Shown piece by piece: positions 35,174-43,989 of a DNA stretch of 64,000 bases (the first letter of the stretch is position 1; each line of letters starts with the position of its first letter). A model generated the notes under the pieces. The model did not search any database and was not told where the DNA came from. It saw nothing but the letters and a program-made list of their open reading frames with translations. This DNA comes from Acidianus brierleyi (GTDB lineage Archaea; Thermoproteota; Thermoprotei_A; Sulfolobales; Sulfolobaceae). The position numbers and the translations under genes were made by a program. The DNA lies in NCBI RefSeq assembly GCF_003201835.2, contig NZ_CP029289.2, positions 496,001 to 560,000 of the forward strand, given 5' to 3'.

Positions 35174-36658
35174 TTATGTTTCTTTTGATTGTGGTCTTAT
35201 TTCCATTGCTATATCATATTCTCCAGCTTTAGCCAATTTCTCTGGATGTTTTTTCAAGTAATATATCCCTAGAGGGAAGCCTACGGCTAGAGGCCATACA
35301 ATTCCAAATATCCCTGCGCCTAAGAATGCATAGTTAAGTAAAGAAGGAGAAGATATAGCAGTGCTTAATAATCCCTGCATACTGTAATATAATACAATTA
35401 CACCTAGGATACTAGATATTATAGGAACTACTCCGTGTTTGAATATATCAAATTGTCTCTGTTTATTAGCATAAATCGTAAGTCCTATATTAGCAAACAT
35501 GTGTTCAAATATTACTCCAATACCTGCAATGGTCAATAGTAATAAGGCTCCATTAAAAGGTCCTAGTAGTAAACCTGCCGCAAGGCTTGATCCGAAACCT
35601 ACTCCTAACCATAGCATTAACGTTCTGACTGGTGTTTTCCTTTTTGGATGTGTATAGTAGAACCATCTTGGAATTATTACTCCGTCTCTAGCTGCGGAAA
35701 AGGATATTCTACTAACTACATTAGAATTTGCTATTATAAATGATAAATAACTATTTGCCACAAATATTGTTAATAATGCGAATCCGGCTATTCCTAAATA
35801 TTTACCAAATACTATTAGACCAGGATCTGGAGATGATGCAAAAGCAGATATATTTCCCAATCCCCAACCTACCGTTAATGCATATGCTGGCGGTATTAAA
35901 GCGAATCCTGTTAAAAGGAAAGCGTATAGTATAGATTTTCCTACATTCTTTTTAGGTTCCTTTATCTCTTCTGATACCGTTATTACTGTGCCTAATCCTG
36001 TAAAATCAAGAATTGAAAAGACCATTCCTAGAAATACTAAAGGTAATGCGTATGTTGGTGGAGAAAATACGGAAAATGTATTTAATGATCCAAGTTTGAA
36101 TATTATTGCTATTGAGGCTAAACCTAAGAAAAGAACTTCAGCTAATCCAGTATAAAATGCGTAAGATAAGGATTCCTTTATACCTAGATAAGATATTATA
36201 AAACCGTAAGCAGCTACTACACTTGCTAGACCTACCCATACATACGGTAAGGAACTAATAGAAGGAGAAATTAAATAAAAGAAGCTAGCGAATCCTAATA
36301 TTCCAAAGGCAGGTCCTCCTAACATTTCGTTTTCAGTGTAAGATAGAAATGTAGGTATGGAGAGTATTTTAGATCCTAATGATGCATAAGCATAATATCC
36401 TCCAGCATTTGTCCTTAACTTGGAAAATTGATAAGGAGTATTCATCCACATTCCATAAATTAACCACGCTATTAATACAGCTATTACAGTATATGCTCCT
36501 GCATAAGCTACTGTACCGGTTAAAAGTATTGCCACATCGCCAGCTGGAGAAACGTGTGATATTGATTGAAATACTCCATGCATTAAACCTACTGCATTAT
36601 GTTTTAATTTATACTCATTTTTTTGAATTTGTGAATTTGGAAAATCCTTTTCTTCCAT
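35174..36658 (-). CDS. APC-superfamily permease
   Basis: A 494-residue polytopic transporter with about 12 spans. The N-terminal region (HNAVGLMHGVFQSISHVSPAG) resembles archaeal amino acid/polyamine permeases of the APC superfamily. It lacks the KEIPP tail of the other paralogues and ends in a polar charged segment. It lies next to the class III aminotransferase on the opposite strand; a beta- or omega-amino acid is a reasonable but unproven substrate. Confidence 0.85.
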   Translation of the reverse strand: MEEKDFPNSQIQKNEYKLKHNAVGLMHGVFQSISHVSPAGDVAILLTGTVAYAGAYTVIAVLIAWLIYGMWMNTPYQFSKLRTNAGGYYAYASLGSKILSIPTFLSYTENEMLGGPAFGILGFASFFYLISPSISSLPYVWVGLASVVAAYGFIISYLGIKESLSYAFYTGLAEVLFLGLASIAIIFKLGSLNTFSVFSPPTYALPLVFLGMVFSILDFTGLGTVITVSEEIKEPKKNVGKSILYAFLLTGFALIPPAYALTVGWGLGNISAFASSPDPGLIVFGKYLGIAGFALLTIFVANSYLSFIIANSNVVSRISFSAARDGVIIPRWFYYTHPKRKTPVRTLMLWLGVGFGSSLAAGLLLGPFNGALLLLTIAGIGVIFEHMFANIGLTIYANKQRQFDIFKHGVVPIISSILGVIVLYYSMQGLLSTAISSPSLLNYAFLGAGIFGIVWPLAVGFPLGIYYLKKHPEKLAKAGEYDIAMEIRPQSKET

Positions 36659-36763
36659 ACTTTTCGTAATTGATCTTGTTTATTATATTTTTATTTTGTA
36701 ATCTGTAGTAACACTTTGTATTACTTCTTAAACTTTTAAATTCTATCAGAACACTACCAGTGT

Positions 36764-38125
36764 ATGAATAGATTAAGTTATGAGAACGCCCCTAGAATAT
36801 TAGTTAAGCCACCAGGTCCAAAATCATTAGAACTATTAGATATCCAAGACAAGTACGAAACTAAATCAAGGATTTACACTCAGATATTTAGAATGGCTGT
36901 TGATGATGCTAAAGGTTCTACTGTTAAAGACGTTGATGGAAATATTTACATTGATTGGTTTTCTGGAATTAGCGTTTTAAATCTAGGTCATTCAAATCCT
37001 ATAGTTATAGACGCTATTCAAAATCAGCTTAATAAAATAGATCATATAAATGAAGTACCTACAGAGGCTAGAGTTCAATTTTTAAAGACTCTTGAATCTA
37101 CATTACCTGGAAAGCTAAGGAACAATGCTAAGATAATGTTTACAGTAACTGGAGGAGATGCATGTGAGGCCGCAGTAAGCCTAGCGCGATATATAACAAA
37201 GAAGAAAATCATAATCGCTTTTAGTGGATCATATCATGGAATAGCAGGAGAAATAGCAAGTGCTACTGCTAATTATCATTATAGAGAATATGAGAATCTA
37301 GATTATCATAATTTTTATCATCTGCCATATCCTTATAAATACAGATTTCCAATAAAAGTAAATGATGAGGATATAAGCAAGGTTGTAATCGATATGCTAG
37401 AAAATATTTTAAAGGATAATTATTCAGGAATAGGACCTGTAGGCGGAGTTTTAGTAGAGCCTATACAAGGAGAAGGAGGATATATAGTACCTCCTGATGA
37501 TTTCTTGCCTATGCTGAGAGAAGTAACAGAGAAATACTCTATTCCACTTATAGCAGACGAAGTCCAAAGCGGAGTAGGGAGAACAGGAAAGATTTGGGCT
37601 AGTGAACATTGGTCTATTACTCCAGATATAATGTGTATTTCTAAAAGTATTGGTGGCGGAATACCAGCATCTATGATAGCGTATAAAAAAGAGTATGATG
37701 AATTTTTACCTCAAGGATTTCATTTAGGGACATATAGAGGAAATCCTCTAGCTTTGGCCGCTGGTAATGCAATATTAAATTACTTACAAAATTCAGAAAT
37801 ACTTAATAGAGTTCAAGAAAAAGGTAAATATATAGTAGAAAGATTTAATGAAATGAGTTATATTTCGAATTATATAGGAGACGTAAGAGGTAAAGGATTT
37901 ATGATTGGTGTAGAATTAGTTAAAGATAGAAAAAGTAAAGAACCTGCTACTGATGTAGCGATTCAACTAAAGAAGAAGCTATTTGAAAAAGGATTGCTAA
38001 TGCATACTTGTGGACATTATGGTAATGTGATGAGATTTATGGCACCATTAACAATTGAAGACGACCTTATAGATAAGGGTTTAGAAGTTTTCGAGAATAG
38101 TATTAAGGAAATTGGAAATACGTGA
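36764..38125 (+). CDS. Class III PLP aminotransferase (GABA/beta-alanine type)
   Basis: A 453-residue fold-type I enzyme. Features: TGGDACEAAVSLAR near 129-142 (phosphate site), SGSYHG at 154-159, IADEVQSGVGRTG with D265, and the PLP lysine K294 in SKSIGGGIPAS. Members move the amino group of omega- or beta-amino acids to 2-oxoglutarate or pyruvate. In this island it would remove the amino group of beta-alanine or 3-aminoisobutyrate, the products of reductive pyrimidine breakdown. It is followed after 6 bases by a glycerol-1-phosphate dehydrogenase-type gene. Confidence 0.9.
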   Translation: MNRLSYENAPRILVKPPGPKSLELLDIQDKYETKSRIYTQIFRMAVDDAKGSTVKDVDGNIYIDWFSGISVLNLGHSNPIVIDAIQNQLNKIDHINEVPTEARVQFLKTLESTLPGKLRNNAKIMFTVTGGDACEAAVSLARYITKKKIIIAFSGSYHGIAGEIASATANYHYREYENLDYHNFYHLPYPYKYRFPIKVNDEDISKVVIDMLENILKDNYSGIGPVGGVLVEPIQGEGGYIVPPDDFLPMLREVTEKYSIPLIADEVQSGVGRTGKIWASEHWSITPDIMCISKSIGGGIPASMIAYKKEYDEFLPQGFHLGTYRGNPLALAAGNAILNYLQNSEILNRVQEKGKYIVERFNEMSYISNYIGDVRGKGFMIGVELVKDRKSKEPATDVAIQLKKKLFEKGLLMHTCGHYGNVMRFMAPLTIEDDLIDKGLEVFENSIKEIGNT

Positions 38126-38131
38126 ATTCTT

Positions 38132-39172
38132 ATGCTTAAACTAATAAATTTTTCATCAAACGTTGTTTTTGGTAATAATGTTATATGCTCAATTCCTAGT
38201 GAAATGGAATCTAAGAACTTTCCTAAGGATATCATTTTTATCTCAGGAGAAAATACTTTTAAATTATTTGGAAACAAAGTATTAGATAAAATTCAGAAAA
38301 GTGATTTTCGTGTTATTAAAGATATTATAGGCGTAGGAAAAGATAAGGATACTATAGATGATCAAATCTCTAAGTTTCCTAAAGATAAAAAATATACAAT
38401 AATAGCTGTAGGTAGCGGTTCAGTATTGGATGCAGGAAAATATATTGCGTCAGAAACTAATTCTCCCTTAATTTCTATTCCTACTTCTCTTTCAACTGAT
38501 GCAATAGCTACTAGTTTTTCAGTACTATGGAGAAAAGGCTCTAGTATAGCTATAAAGACGGTAGCACCATCGCTAGTCATTGGTGACTACCAATTACTGA
38601 AAAAGGAGGATAAAAGGTTTATAAAAGCAGGTATAGGTGATATGCTTTCCAAACTTTCTGCACTTTATGATTGGAGATTAAGTTTTTGGCTTGCAAAAGA
38701 AAAATATAATGACTTTGCATATAGTTTAGCTTCATATACTACTAAGTTGATTATAAAAAGGTTAAATCATATTTTGAATAGTGATTATATAGGTATAGAA
38801 ACTTTATTTCTTGCTGAAGTTACTGATGGTTACCTTATGGAGATTTCGAATACTACTAGAGTAGCTGCTGGTAGTGAACATCTTTTTTCTTTTGCAATGG
38901 AGACGCTTGGGGTAAATCTATTACATGGAGAATTATGTGGAATCGGGACGGTAATTATGCACTTCCTACAAACTGGATCTCACAAGGCTAGAAAAATATT
39001 TGAAAAATCACATTTCCCCATTACTGTTAAAGAGCTAGGTATTAATAAGGAGACAATAATAAAAGCGTTATCAATATCTCATAAAATGAGAAATTGGTAT
39101 ACGATACTAGGTAAAGAAGGCTTAACTGAGGGCCAAGCAGAAAGACTGGCTAAATATGCAGGTGTAATCTAA
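38132..39172 (+). CDS. Glycerol-1-phosphate dehydrogenase-type oxidoreductase
   Basis: A 346-residue member of the iron/zinc alcohol dehydrogenase fold related to archaeal EgsA. GSGSVLDAGKYIA is the nucleotide loop, PTSLSTDAIAT the following helix; metal ligands are Asp in GIGDMLSK, His in GSEHLFSFAM and His in HGELCGIGT. EgsA makes the sn-glycerol-1-phosphate backbone of archaeal lipids. Being translated behind a catabolic aminotransferase is unusual for a lipid gene, so it could be the housekeeping copy or a paralogue reducing an aldehyde such as malonate semialdehyde. I cannot tell which from one window. Confidence 0.8.
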   Translation: MLKLINFSSNVVFGNNVICSIPSEMESKNFPKDIIFISGENTFKLFGNKVLDKIQKSDFRVIKDIIGVGKDKDTIDDQISKFPKDKKYTIIAVGSGSVLDAGKYIASETNSPLISIPTSLSTDAIATSFSVLWRKGSSIAIKTVAPSLVIGDYQLLKKEDKRFIKAGIGDMLSKLSALYDWRLSFWLAKEKYNDFAYSLASYTTKLIIKRLNHILNSDYIGIETLFLAEVTDGYLMEISNTTRVAAGSEHLFSFAMETLGVNLLHGELCGIGTVIMHFLQTGSHKARKIFEKSHFPITVKELGINKETIIKALSISHKMRNWYTILGKEGLTEGQAERLAKYAGVI

Positions 39173-39180
39173 TAGGAACT

Positions 39181-39774
39181 TTATTTATGAATATTCATTA
39201 TTACGCTATTCTCTTTTATTTCGAAATTTACCTTTAGGTTTAAAGATTCTAAAATTCCACTATAGTAATGAGCTAGAATTAAAGAGTACATTCTATTTAA
39301 TGTATGATGCAACAGTACTGTGTAATTCTCCTTTTCTTGAGCATTAAGAATTGTAATGCTATATAATCCAGAATACTTGGCGATATATTTAAGTAAAAAT
39401 ATAAATATATCTATTTTTTCACAATTTTTACATATTTCAGACCAAAGCATTATATATTCTCTTCCCCAATCTTTTCCTGCAGAATTTGCAATACTAATAA
39501 TATCGTTCTCTGATTTTCCTATACTATCTATGAGTAGTCTAAAAAATCTGTATGAGATCGTCACTATATTATCTTGACTAACTTTTTCAATTCTATATGT
39601 ATAATATACATACTTCTCTAGTTCTTCAGCCACTATCGAATTAAATTTCATATTTTTCTCATATGCTATTTCTTCTAACTTATTAGCTATATATCTTGGT
39701 ATTCTTATAGTTTTTAAAACTGTAATTTTAGAATTATTTCTACTTTCAACTTGTTTTAAATCTAATGTTCCCAT
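39181..39774 (-). CDS. Ribbon-helix-helix-type regulator with extra C-terminal domain
   Basis: A 197-residue protein. Residues 22-58 (VLKTIRIPRYIANKLEEIA.. then NSIVAEELEKYV) form a ribbon-helix-helix DNA-binding unit. The remaining about 135 residues are helical with aromatic and hydrophobic patches and two nearby cysteines (ICKNC), possibly a ligand or metal sensor. Candidate local regulator of the flanking aminotransferase or glutamine-synthetase/Rieske genes. A TATA-like CTTAAATAGG lies about 28 bases ahead of the ATG. Family of the C-terminal domain not recognised. Confidence 0.6.
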   Translation of the reverse strand: MGTLDLKQVESRNNSKITVLKTIRIPRYIANKLEEIAYEKNMKFNSIVAEELEKYVYYTYRIEKVSQDNIVTISYRFFRLLIDSIGKSENDIISIANSAGKDWGREYIMLWSEICKNCEKIDIFIFLLKYIAKYSGLYSITILNAQEKENYTVLLHHTLNRMYSLILAHYYSGILESLNLKVNFEIKENSVIMNIHK

Positions 39775-39904
39775 TAATATGCCATGTTTTTTACCCTATT
39801 TAAGCGTTCTTTAGTATACAAGATTTAGTTAATAAAAATAGTAATGAACTGATATAGAAGAGATTATAAAGTAATAATTAGATATATTTGTTAATAGCTA
39901 AAAA

Positions 39905-41221
39905 TTACAAGTTTTTGTATACATTGAACTCCCAATCTGTAATTACACTATTGTATTCTTCTAATTCTTGCTTTTTAACAGCTATAAATTCGTTTATTAT
40001 CTTATCTCCTATTAAATTGACTAGTCTAGTATCCTTCTTAAGTTCAGTTAATGCTTCATTAAGATCTCTGGGAATTTCCTCTAGTTCTTTATTTTCGTAA
40101 GCATTATCGCTTACAGGTTTTGGAGCTTTTAGACCTCTTTCTATACCGTCAAGTCCTGCAGATATAAATGCTATAAATAAGAGGTAAGGATTTGTAGCTG
40201 GATCAGGAACTCTATATTCTAATCTTAGATCTCTCGACATGGAGCTAAATCTTGGAGTTGGAATTCTTAATATTGTAGATCTATTATTCGATCCGTAACC
40301 TATTTTTACTGGAGCCCACATATCTGGAATTCTTACTAGCCTTTTATATGAATTCACTGTAGGTGCCGCAATGGCAGTTAGTGATTTAGCATGCTCAATT
40401 ATGCCTGCTATAAAAGAATATCCAATTTCGCTTATTTTTAGGTCATCTTTATCAGAATAGAATATATTGTTTCCATTACTCCATGCGCTTAAATTTAGAT
40501 GTAATCCAGAACCTGGATATTCCTTAAATGGCTTAGGCATAAAATTTATATCGTAATTATATTTTGCAGAGATCATTTTGGATATTTCCTTAAAAAATAT
40601 TAAAGAATCTGATGTTTTAATTGGATCGGAATGCCTTATATTGAATTCATATTGTGATGGTCCACATTCCTTTAATGTTTTCATTACTCCTATACCTATG
40701 CCTTTTAAGGTATTTTTTAATTCAATAAGAAATTTATCTATAGAAGAACCATAATATCCTCCTACTTCATAACAAGATACGTCATTAAGTGGCTTATTTT
40801 CCTTTGTTACATAGAATTCATATTCAAAAGCAGAAATAAAATCTATATTAAACTCATTTTTAATTTTAGTTAGAGTGTTTGTGAGTTGCCATCTTAAGTC
40901 ATGTTCCCATGGTCTACCAGACTTATCATACATTTTTCCAATAGTTATTGCATATGGCTGTACTATTGACAAAGTAGAAATATCAGGAATTATTATAAAA
41001 TCATCTGAGTTAACGCCTAAATTTCCATTTCTAGCTAAACTTCCAGCTGGTGTATAATTCATAATAGCCATTGCAGTACTAGTTCCATTTTCTAGGATAT
41101 CGTCTAATTCGTCTATATCTTCGGCTTTACTTCTTATAAACCCTCCATAATCAACGAAGTCTATCTTTAGAGTATCTACTCCATTTGATTTTAATTTTTT
41201 TAAAATATCTGTATATTCCAT
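39905..41221 (-). CDS. Glutamine synthetase-family enzyme (gamma-glutamylamide synthetase candidate)
   Basis: About 438 residues starting at the ATG at 41221; the frame also has a TTG two codons earlier. Active-site segments of the family are intact: FEYEFY (metal Glu), GPSQYEFNI, GSGLHLNLS, NSYKRLV and LEYRVPDPATNPYL. True glutamine synthetase usually exists elsewhere in the genome; copies beside oxygenase genes, such as those for aniline (TdnQ/AtdA1) or isopropylamine (IpuC), join glutamate to an amine. It lies 44-50 bases after the Rieske beta-subunit gene in the same direction, so the aniline-type role is attractive. It is also the right length for bacterial gamma-glutamylpolyamine synthetases. 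Confidence 0.85.
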   Translation of the reverse strand: MEYTDILKKLKSNGVDTLKIDFVDYGGFIRSKAEDIDELDDILENGTSTAMAIMNYTPAGSLARNGNLGVNSDDFIIIPDISTLSIVQPYAITIGKMYDKSGRPWEHDLRWQLTNTLTKIKNEFNIDFISAFEYEFYVTKENKPLNDVSCYEVGGYYGSSIDKFLIELKNTLKGIGIGVMKTLKECGPSQYEFNIRHSDPIKTSDSLIFFKEISKMISAKYNYDINFMPKPFKEYPGSGLHLNLSAWSNGNNIFYSDKDDLKISEIGYSFIAGIIEHAKSLTAIAAPTVNSYKRLVRIPDMWAPVKIGYGSNNRSTILRIPTPRFSSMSRDLRLEYRVPDPATNPYLLFIAFISAGLDGIERGLKAPKPVSDNAYENKELEEIPRDLNEALTELKKDTRLVNLIGDKIINEFIAVKKQELEEYNSVITDWEFNVYKNL

Positions 41222-41271
41222 TAACAAATAAAGAGATTTGGTTCCTAATAAAAAATATGTATTTCAATGTA

Positions 41272-41805
41272 TTACAAGAAATAAGTAAGATCTTGCAAAT
41301 TGATTGAATGAACGTCTGGTAATACAATTCTTTTAACTAGTTTCATATTCTTAGAAATAATATCGACTCTTTTGTAGGATAAGTACATTAAATCAGTAGA
41401 TCTATATTTTATAAAGAGAACATTAGATCTAGCTAGATAATAATCCAGAAAATTATAAGCTAATGTATTAGTAATTAGATATTTTGATACGGACGGAGGA
41501 TTATCACTCCAAGCATCATTAGAGTTAAGTCTATCAATCTTAATCTTTATTGTATTTATTTTATCATAGATAACTAATCCATTTGACATAGATTTGTCCT
41601 TTTTGTCTTTTAATTCTCTAACAAGGACGATATACTCCATATCTGGATGTAAAAGATCTAGCCAATCTATGTAATTATGATATTCTAAGAGCTCTGCTTC
41701 CCTATTTAAAAATCTAACAATTTTTATATATTCATTCTCACTAACTTCGTTTTTATCATAATTCAGATACATTTCGATATTTTCTAAGCTTTGCATTTCA
41801 TTCAC
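41272..41805 (-). CDS. Rieske dioxygenase beta (small) subunit
   Basis: A 177-residue NTF2-like protein. The segment IVRFLNREAELLEYHNYIDWLDLLHPDMEYIV near residues 28-60 is the diagnostic opening of aromatic-ring dioxygenase small subunits, and the remaining strands fit the cone-shaped fold. It has no catalytic cofactor and stabilises the alpha3beta3 hexamer. Its start overlaps the alpha gene end by 8 bases. Confidence 0.85.
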   Translation of the reverse strand: MNEMQSLENIEMYLNYDKNEVSENEYIKIVRFLNREAELLEYHNYIDWLDLLHPDMEYIVLVRELKDKKDKSMSNGLVIYDKINTIKIKIDRLNSNDAWSDNPPSVSKYLITNTLAYNFLDYYLARSNVLFIKYRSTDLMYLSYKRVDIISKNMKLVKRIVLPDVHSINLQDLTYFL

Positions 41806-43198
41806 CTATCAAGTAGTCAAGAATTCTTCTCCACATATATCTAGCAGATTTCTCTGTAAGTCCTGTGGGAATTATATCTAGTTCTTCTCCATGCGGTCCC
41901 ATAAAGTCTTTTAAGGAAGTTAAATGATCTCCAACCTTATAAGGTACTTTAATTTTTCTCATTAAATTCGTCGAGTACTTAGAAGCCTTTGTTATCATTG
42001 TCCAATGTTCTATATCATCAGTTTCAACTACCCCACCTGCACCAAACCCATTCATAAATGTTCTATAGGATAGATCCTTAAATTCCTCATCCACATCCTT
42101 TTCTACTACAAACCAATTATAATACTCTGTGGTATCAGTATTTATAGGCCTTAATAGCCTAAAGCTAATATGTGGTATTCCAACGGATTTAGGATAATCT
42201 AGATCTACGTCAGGTAATTTTCTTATACCATTAAAAAATCCTAGATTGGGAAATACTAGTCCACTCATATGGTAAGAAAGGCTAAATAATTCAAACTGCT
42301 TTGGTTCCAATAGCTTTTTAGCTTCTTCTACTACAGCAGGTTCCCAAATTGGATATAAGATCGGGAAAAATTCTGCAGGAAATCCTCGTCCTTTCCCATC
42401 TTTACCTAAAAATCTAATGTTATGCCCTTTCTTTGAGGCTATTTGATATCCAGATATTATATTTTTAATATATTCAAAAGAATAAAGAGATGATGCAGAT
42501 TTATGTGTAATAACAAAATGATATACATCATGTACAAAGCTATCAGCACCCATTTTCCAGTTAAATTTTATTATTCTTCTTTCAGGAGGTAAAAACTGAT
42601 ATCCAGAAGAATTTCTTCTAAATAATATATCCATATACCATTTTATTTCTCCCAAATAATTCTCAAGAGGTTCAGGATTCTCATTGAGAGTAGAAAAAAT
42701 AAAACCCGCGTAGCTTTCGCTCTTAAGCTCTAATAGGCCATATCTTTCTTTATCTAATTCTCCGTAAGCTATAGATTCAAGCGGTACTCCTATAAGTTTT
42801 CCATTACCATTAAATGTCCATCCATGGTACGGACAAGTAATAAACTTTGAATTTCCTTTTTCAGCTTTAACTATTTGAAGCCCTCTATGAGGACATATGT
42901 TAAGGAAAATTCTAATCTTATTATCTTGCCCTCTTATAGCAAGAACTTCATCTGTGGGGCCTATAGCTCTTACTGCAAAATCTCCAGGCTTAGGAATCTC
43001 AGATTCATGTACTACAAAATGCCATATATTTGGCCATAGTCTTTCTTTTTCTAGTTCGAACACTCTCTCATCAGCAATCCACCATAATTGTAATTCATGA
43101 TTTTCCTCTAGGTCTTCTCTTACCTTTACTAACTCATCAATGAGTCTTTCTTTTTCGTAATCAGATTTATTCTTGTTTATATCGTTTTTTTCTATCAT
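41798..43198 (-). CDS. Rieske non-heme iron dioxygenase alpha subunit
   Basis: A 466-residue oxygenase component. The Rieske cluster is bound by C102-P-H104 and C122-P-Y-H125. The mononuclear iron site shows DVYHFVITH with H227 and H232, and the bridging Asp224 precedes it. It adds O2 to an aromatic or heteroaromatic ring using electrons from a ferredoxin and reductase, neither of which is encoded next to it. A long charged N-terminus (residues 1-35) precedes the family start. With beta subunit and glutamine-synthetase homologue it forms a three-gene operon reading leftward. Confidence 0.9.
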   Translation of the reverse strand: MIEKNDINKNKSDYEKERLIDELVKVREDLEENHELQLWWIADERVFELEKERLWPNIWHFVVHESEIPKPGDFAVRAIGPTDEVLAIRGQDNKIRIFLNICPHRGLQIVKAEKGNSKFITCPYHGWTFNGNGKLIGVPLESIAYGELDKERYGLLELKSESYAGFIFSTLNENPEPLENYLGEIKWYMDILFRRNSSGYQFLPPERRIIKFNWKMGADSFVHDVYHFVITHKSASSLYSFEYIKNIISGYQIASKKGHNIRFLGKDGKGRGFPAEFFPILYPIWEPAVVEEAKKLLEPKQFELFSLSYHMSGLVFPNLGFFNGIRKLPDVDLDYPKSVGIPHISFRLLRPINTDTTEYYNWFVVEKDVDEEFKDLSYRTFMNGFGAGGVVETDDIEHWTMITKASKYSTNLMRKIKVPYKVGDHLTSLKDFMGPHGEELDIIPTGLTEKSARYMWRRILDYLIGE

Positions 43199-43247
43199 AA
43201 AATATTACCTTAATTAGAAATTTTATAGCTTGCAATATATTGATAAT

Positions 43248-43928
43248 GTGTATTTCAGAGTATTACAATGTAATCTAAGAGAAGTTAAAATAAATGTTTT
43301 CGAAAATGGGAAAACTATGAAAGGAATATATGTAGTCCGGGTTGACGTCTTAGATAGTAGTATAGAAAGTAGTTTCAATAAATGGTACAGCTACGTTCAT
43401 TTACCAGACCTAATGAAGATAAAATATTTAGAATTCTCCAGAAGATTCTTTAGTAATACGAGTATTCCTAAATATCTCTCCCTATACGAATTTCCAGATA
43501 AAGAAAAACTAATAGAAGGTAAAAAGAGTGAAGAAATGCAATACGTAAGATCAGATACTATAAAACGATGGAGCGGTAAATTATCTAAAGGTGAAAGATA
43601 CTATACAACAGTAGAGGAAATTATAGTAGGCGATGAAAAAATTTCAGACAACAATAAGATATTTATAACTTTTGATGATAATAAAATTTTAAATAATATC
43701 TTAAATATTATACTTATTGAAAAAGAAAAAATGGAAAGATGCCTTAAGCTGGATGTCTTTGATAAAGAGCCAGAAGATCTTCCAAGATATATATTACTTT
43801 GTGATACTAATGATAAAAATAATAGTAAAATGTTTGAGGCGCTAAAGGATATAGACGGAATAAAAGGTTTAGGATTTTATGAACCAATAATTTCCTATAG
43901 TAAAGTAACTTACAACGATACTCTATAA
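43248..43928 (+). CDS. EthD-like alpha/beta-barrel protein, unknown function
   Basis: About 227 residues. The segment SFNKWYSYVHLPDLMKIKYLEFSRRF with its NKWY..VHLPDL core resembles EthD/ABM-type dimeric ferredoxin-fold proteins often seen in ring-degradation clusters; the second half (from about residue 140) may be a repeat of the fold. The start is uncertain: a TATA box at about 43219-43228 favours the GTG at 43248, while family-like sequence begins at the ATG at 43317. Divergent from the Rieske operon across about 50 bases, so possibly co-regulated. Confidence 0.55.
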   Translation: MYFRVLQCNLREVKINVFENGKTMKGIYVVRVDVLDSSIESSFNKWYSYVHLPDLMKIKYLEFSRRFFSNTSIPKYLSLYEFPDKEKLIEGKKSEEMQYVRSDTIKRWSGKLSKGERYYTTVEEIIVGDEKISDNNKIFITFDDNKILNNILNIILIEKEKMERCLKLDVFDKEPEDLPRYILLCDTNDKNNSKMFEALKDIDGIKGLGFYEPIISYSKVTYNDTL

Positions 43929-43989
43929 ACAGTGTACTACAATCTAATACTTTTTACATATAATACTACCTTTTTTATAACAACATTAT

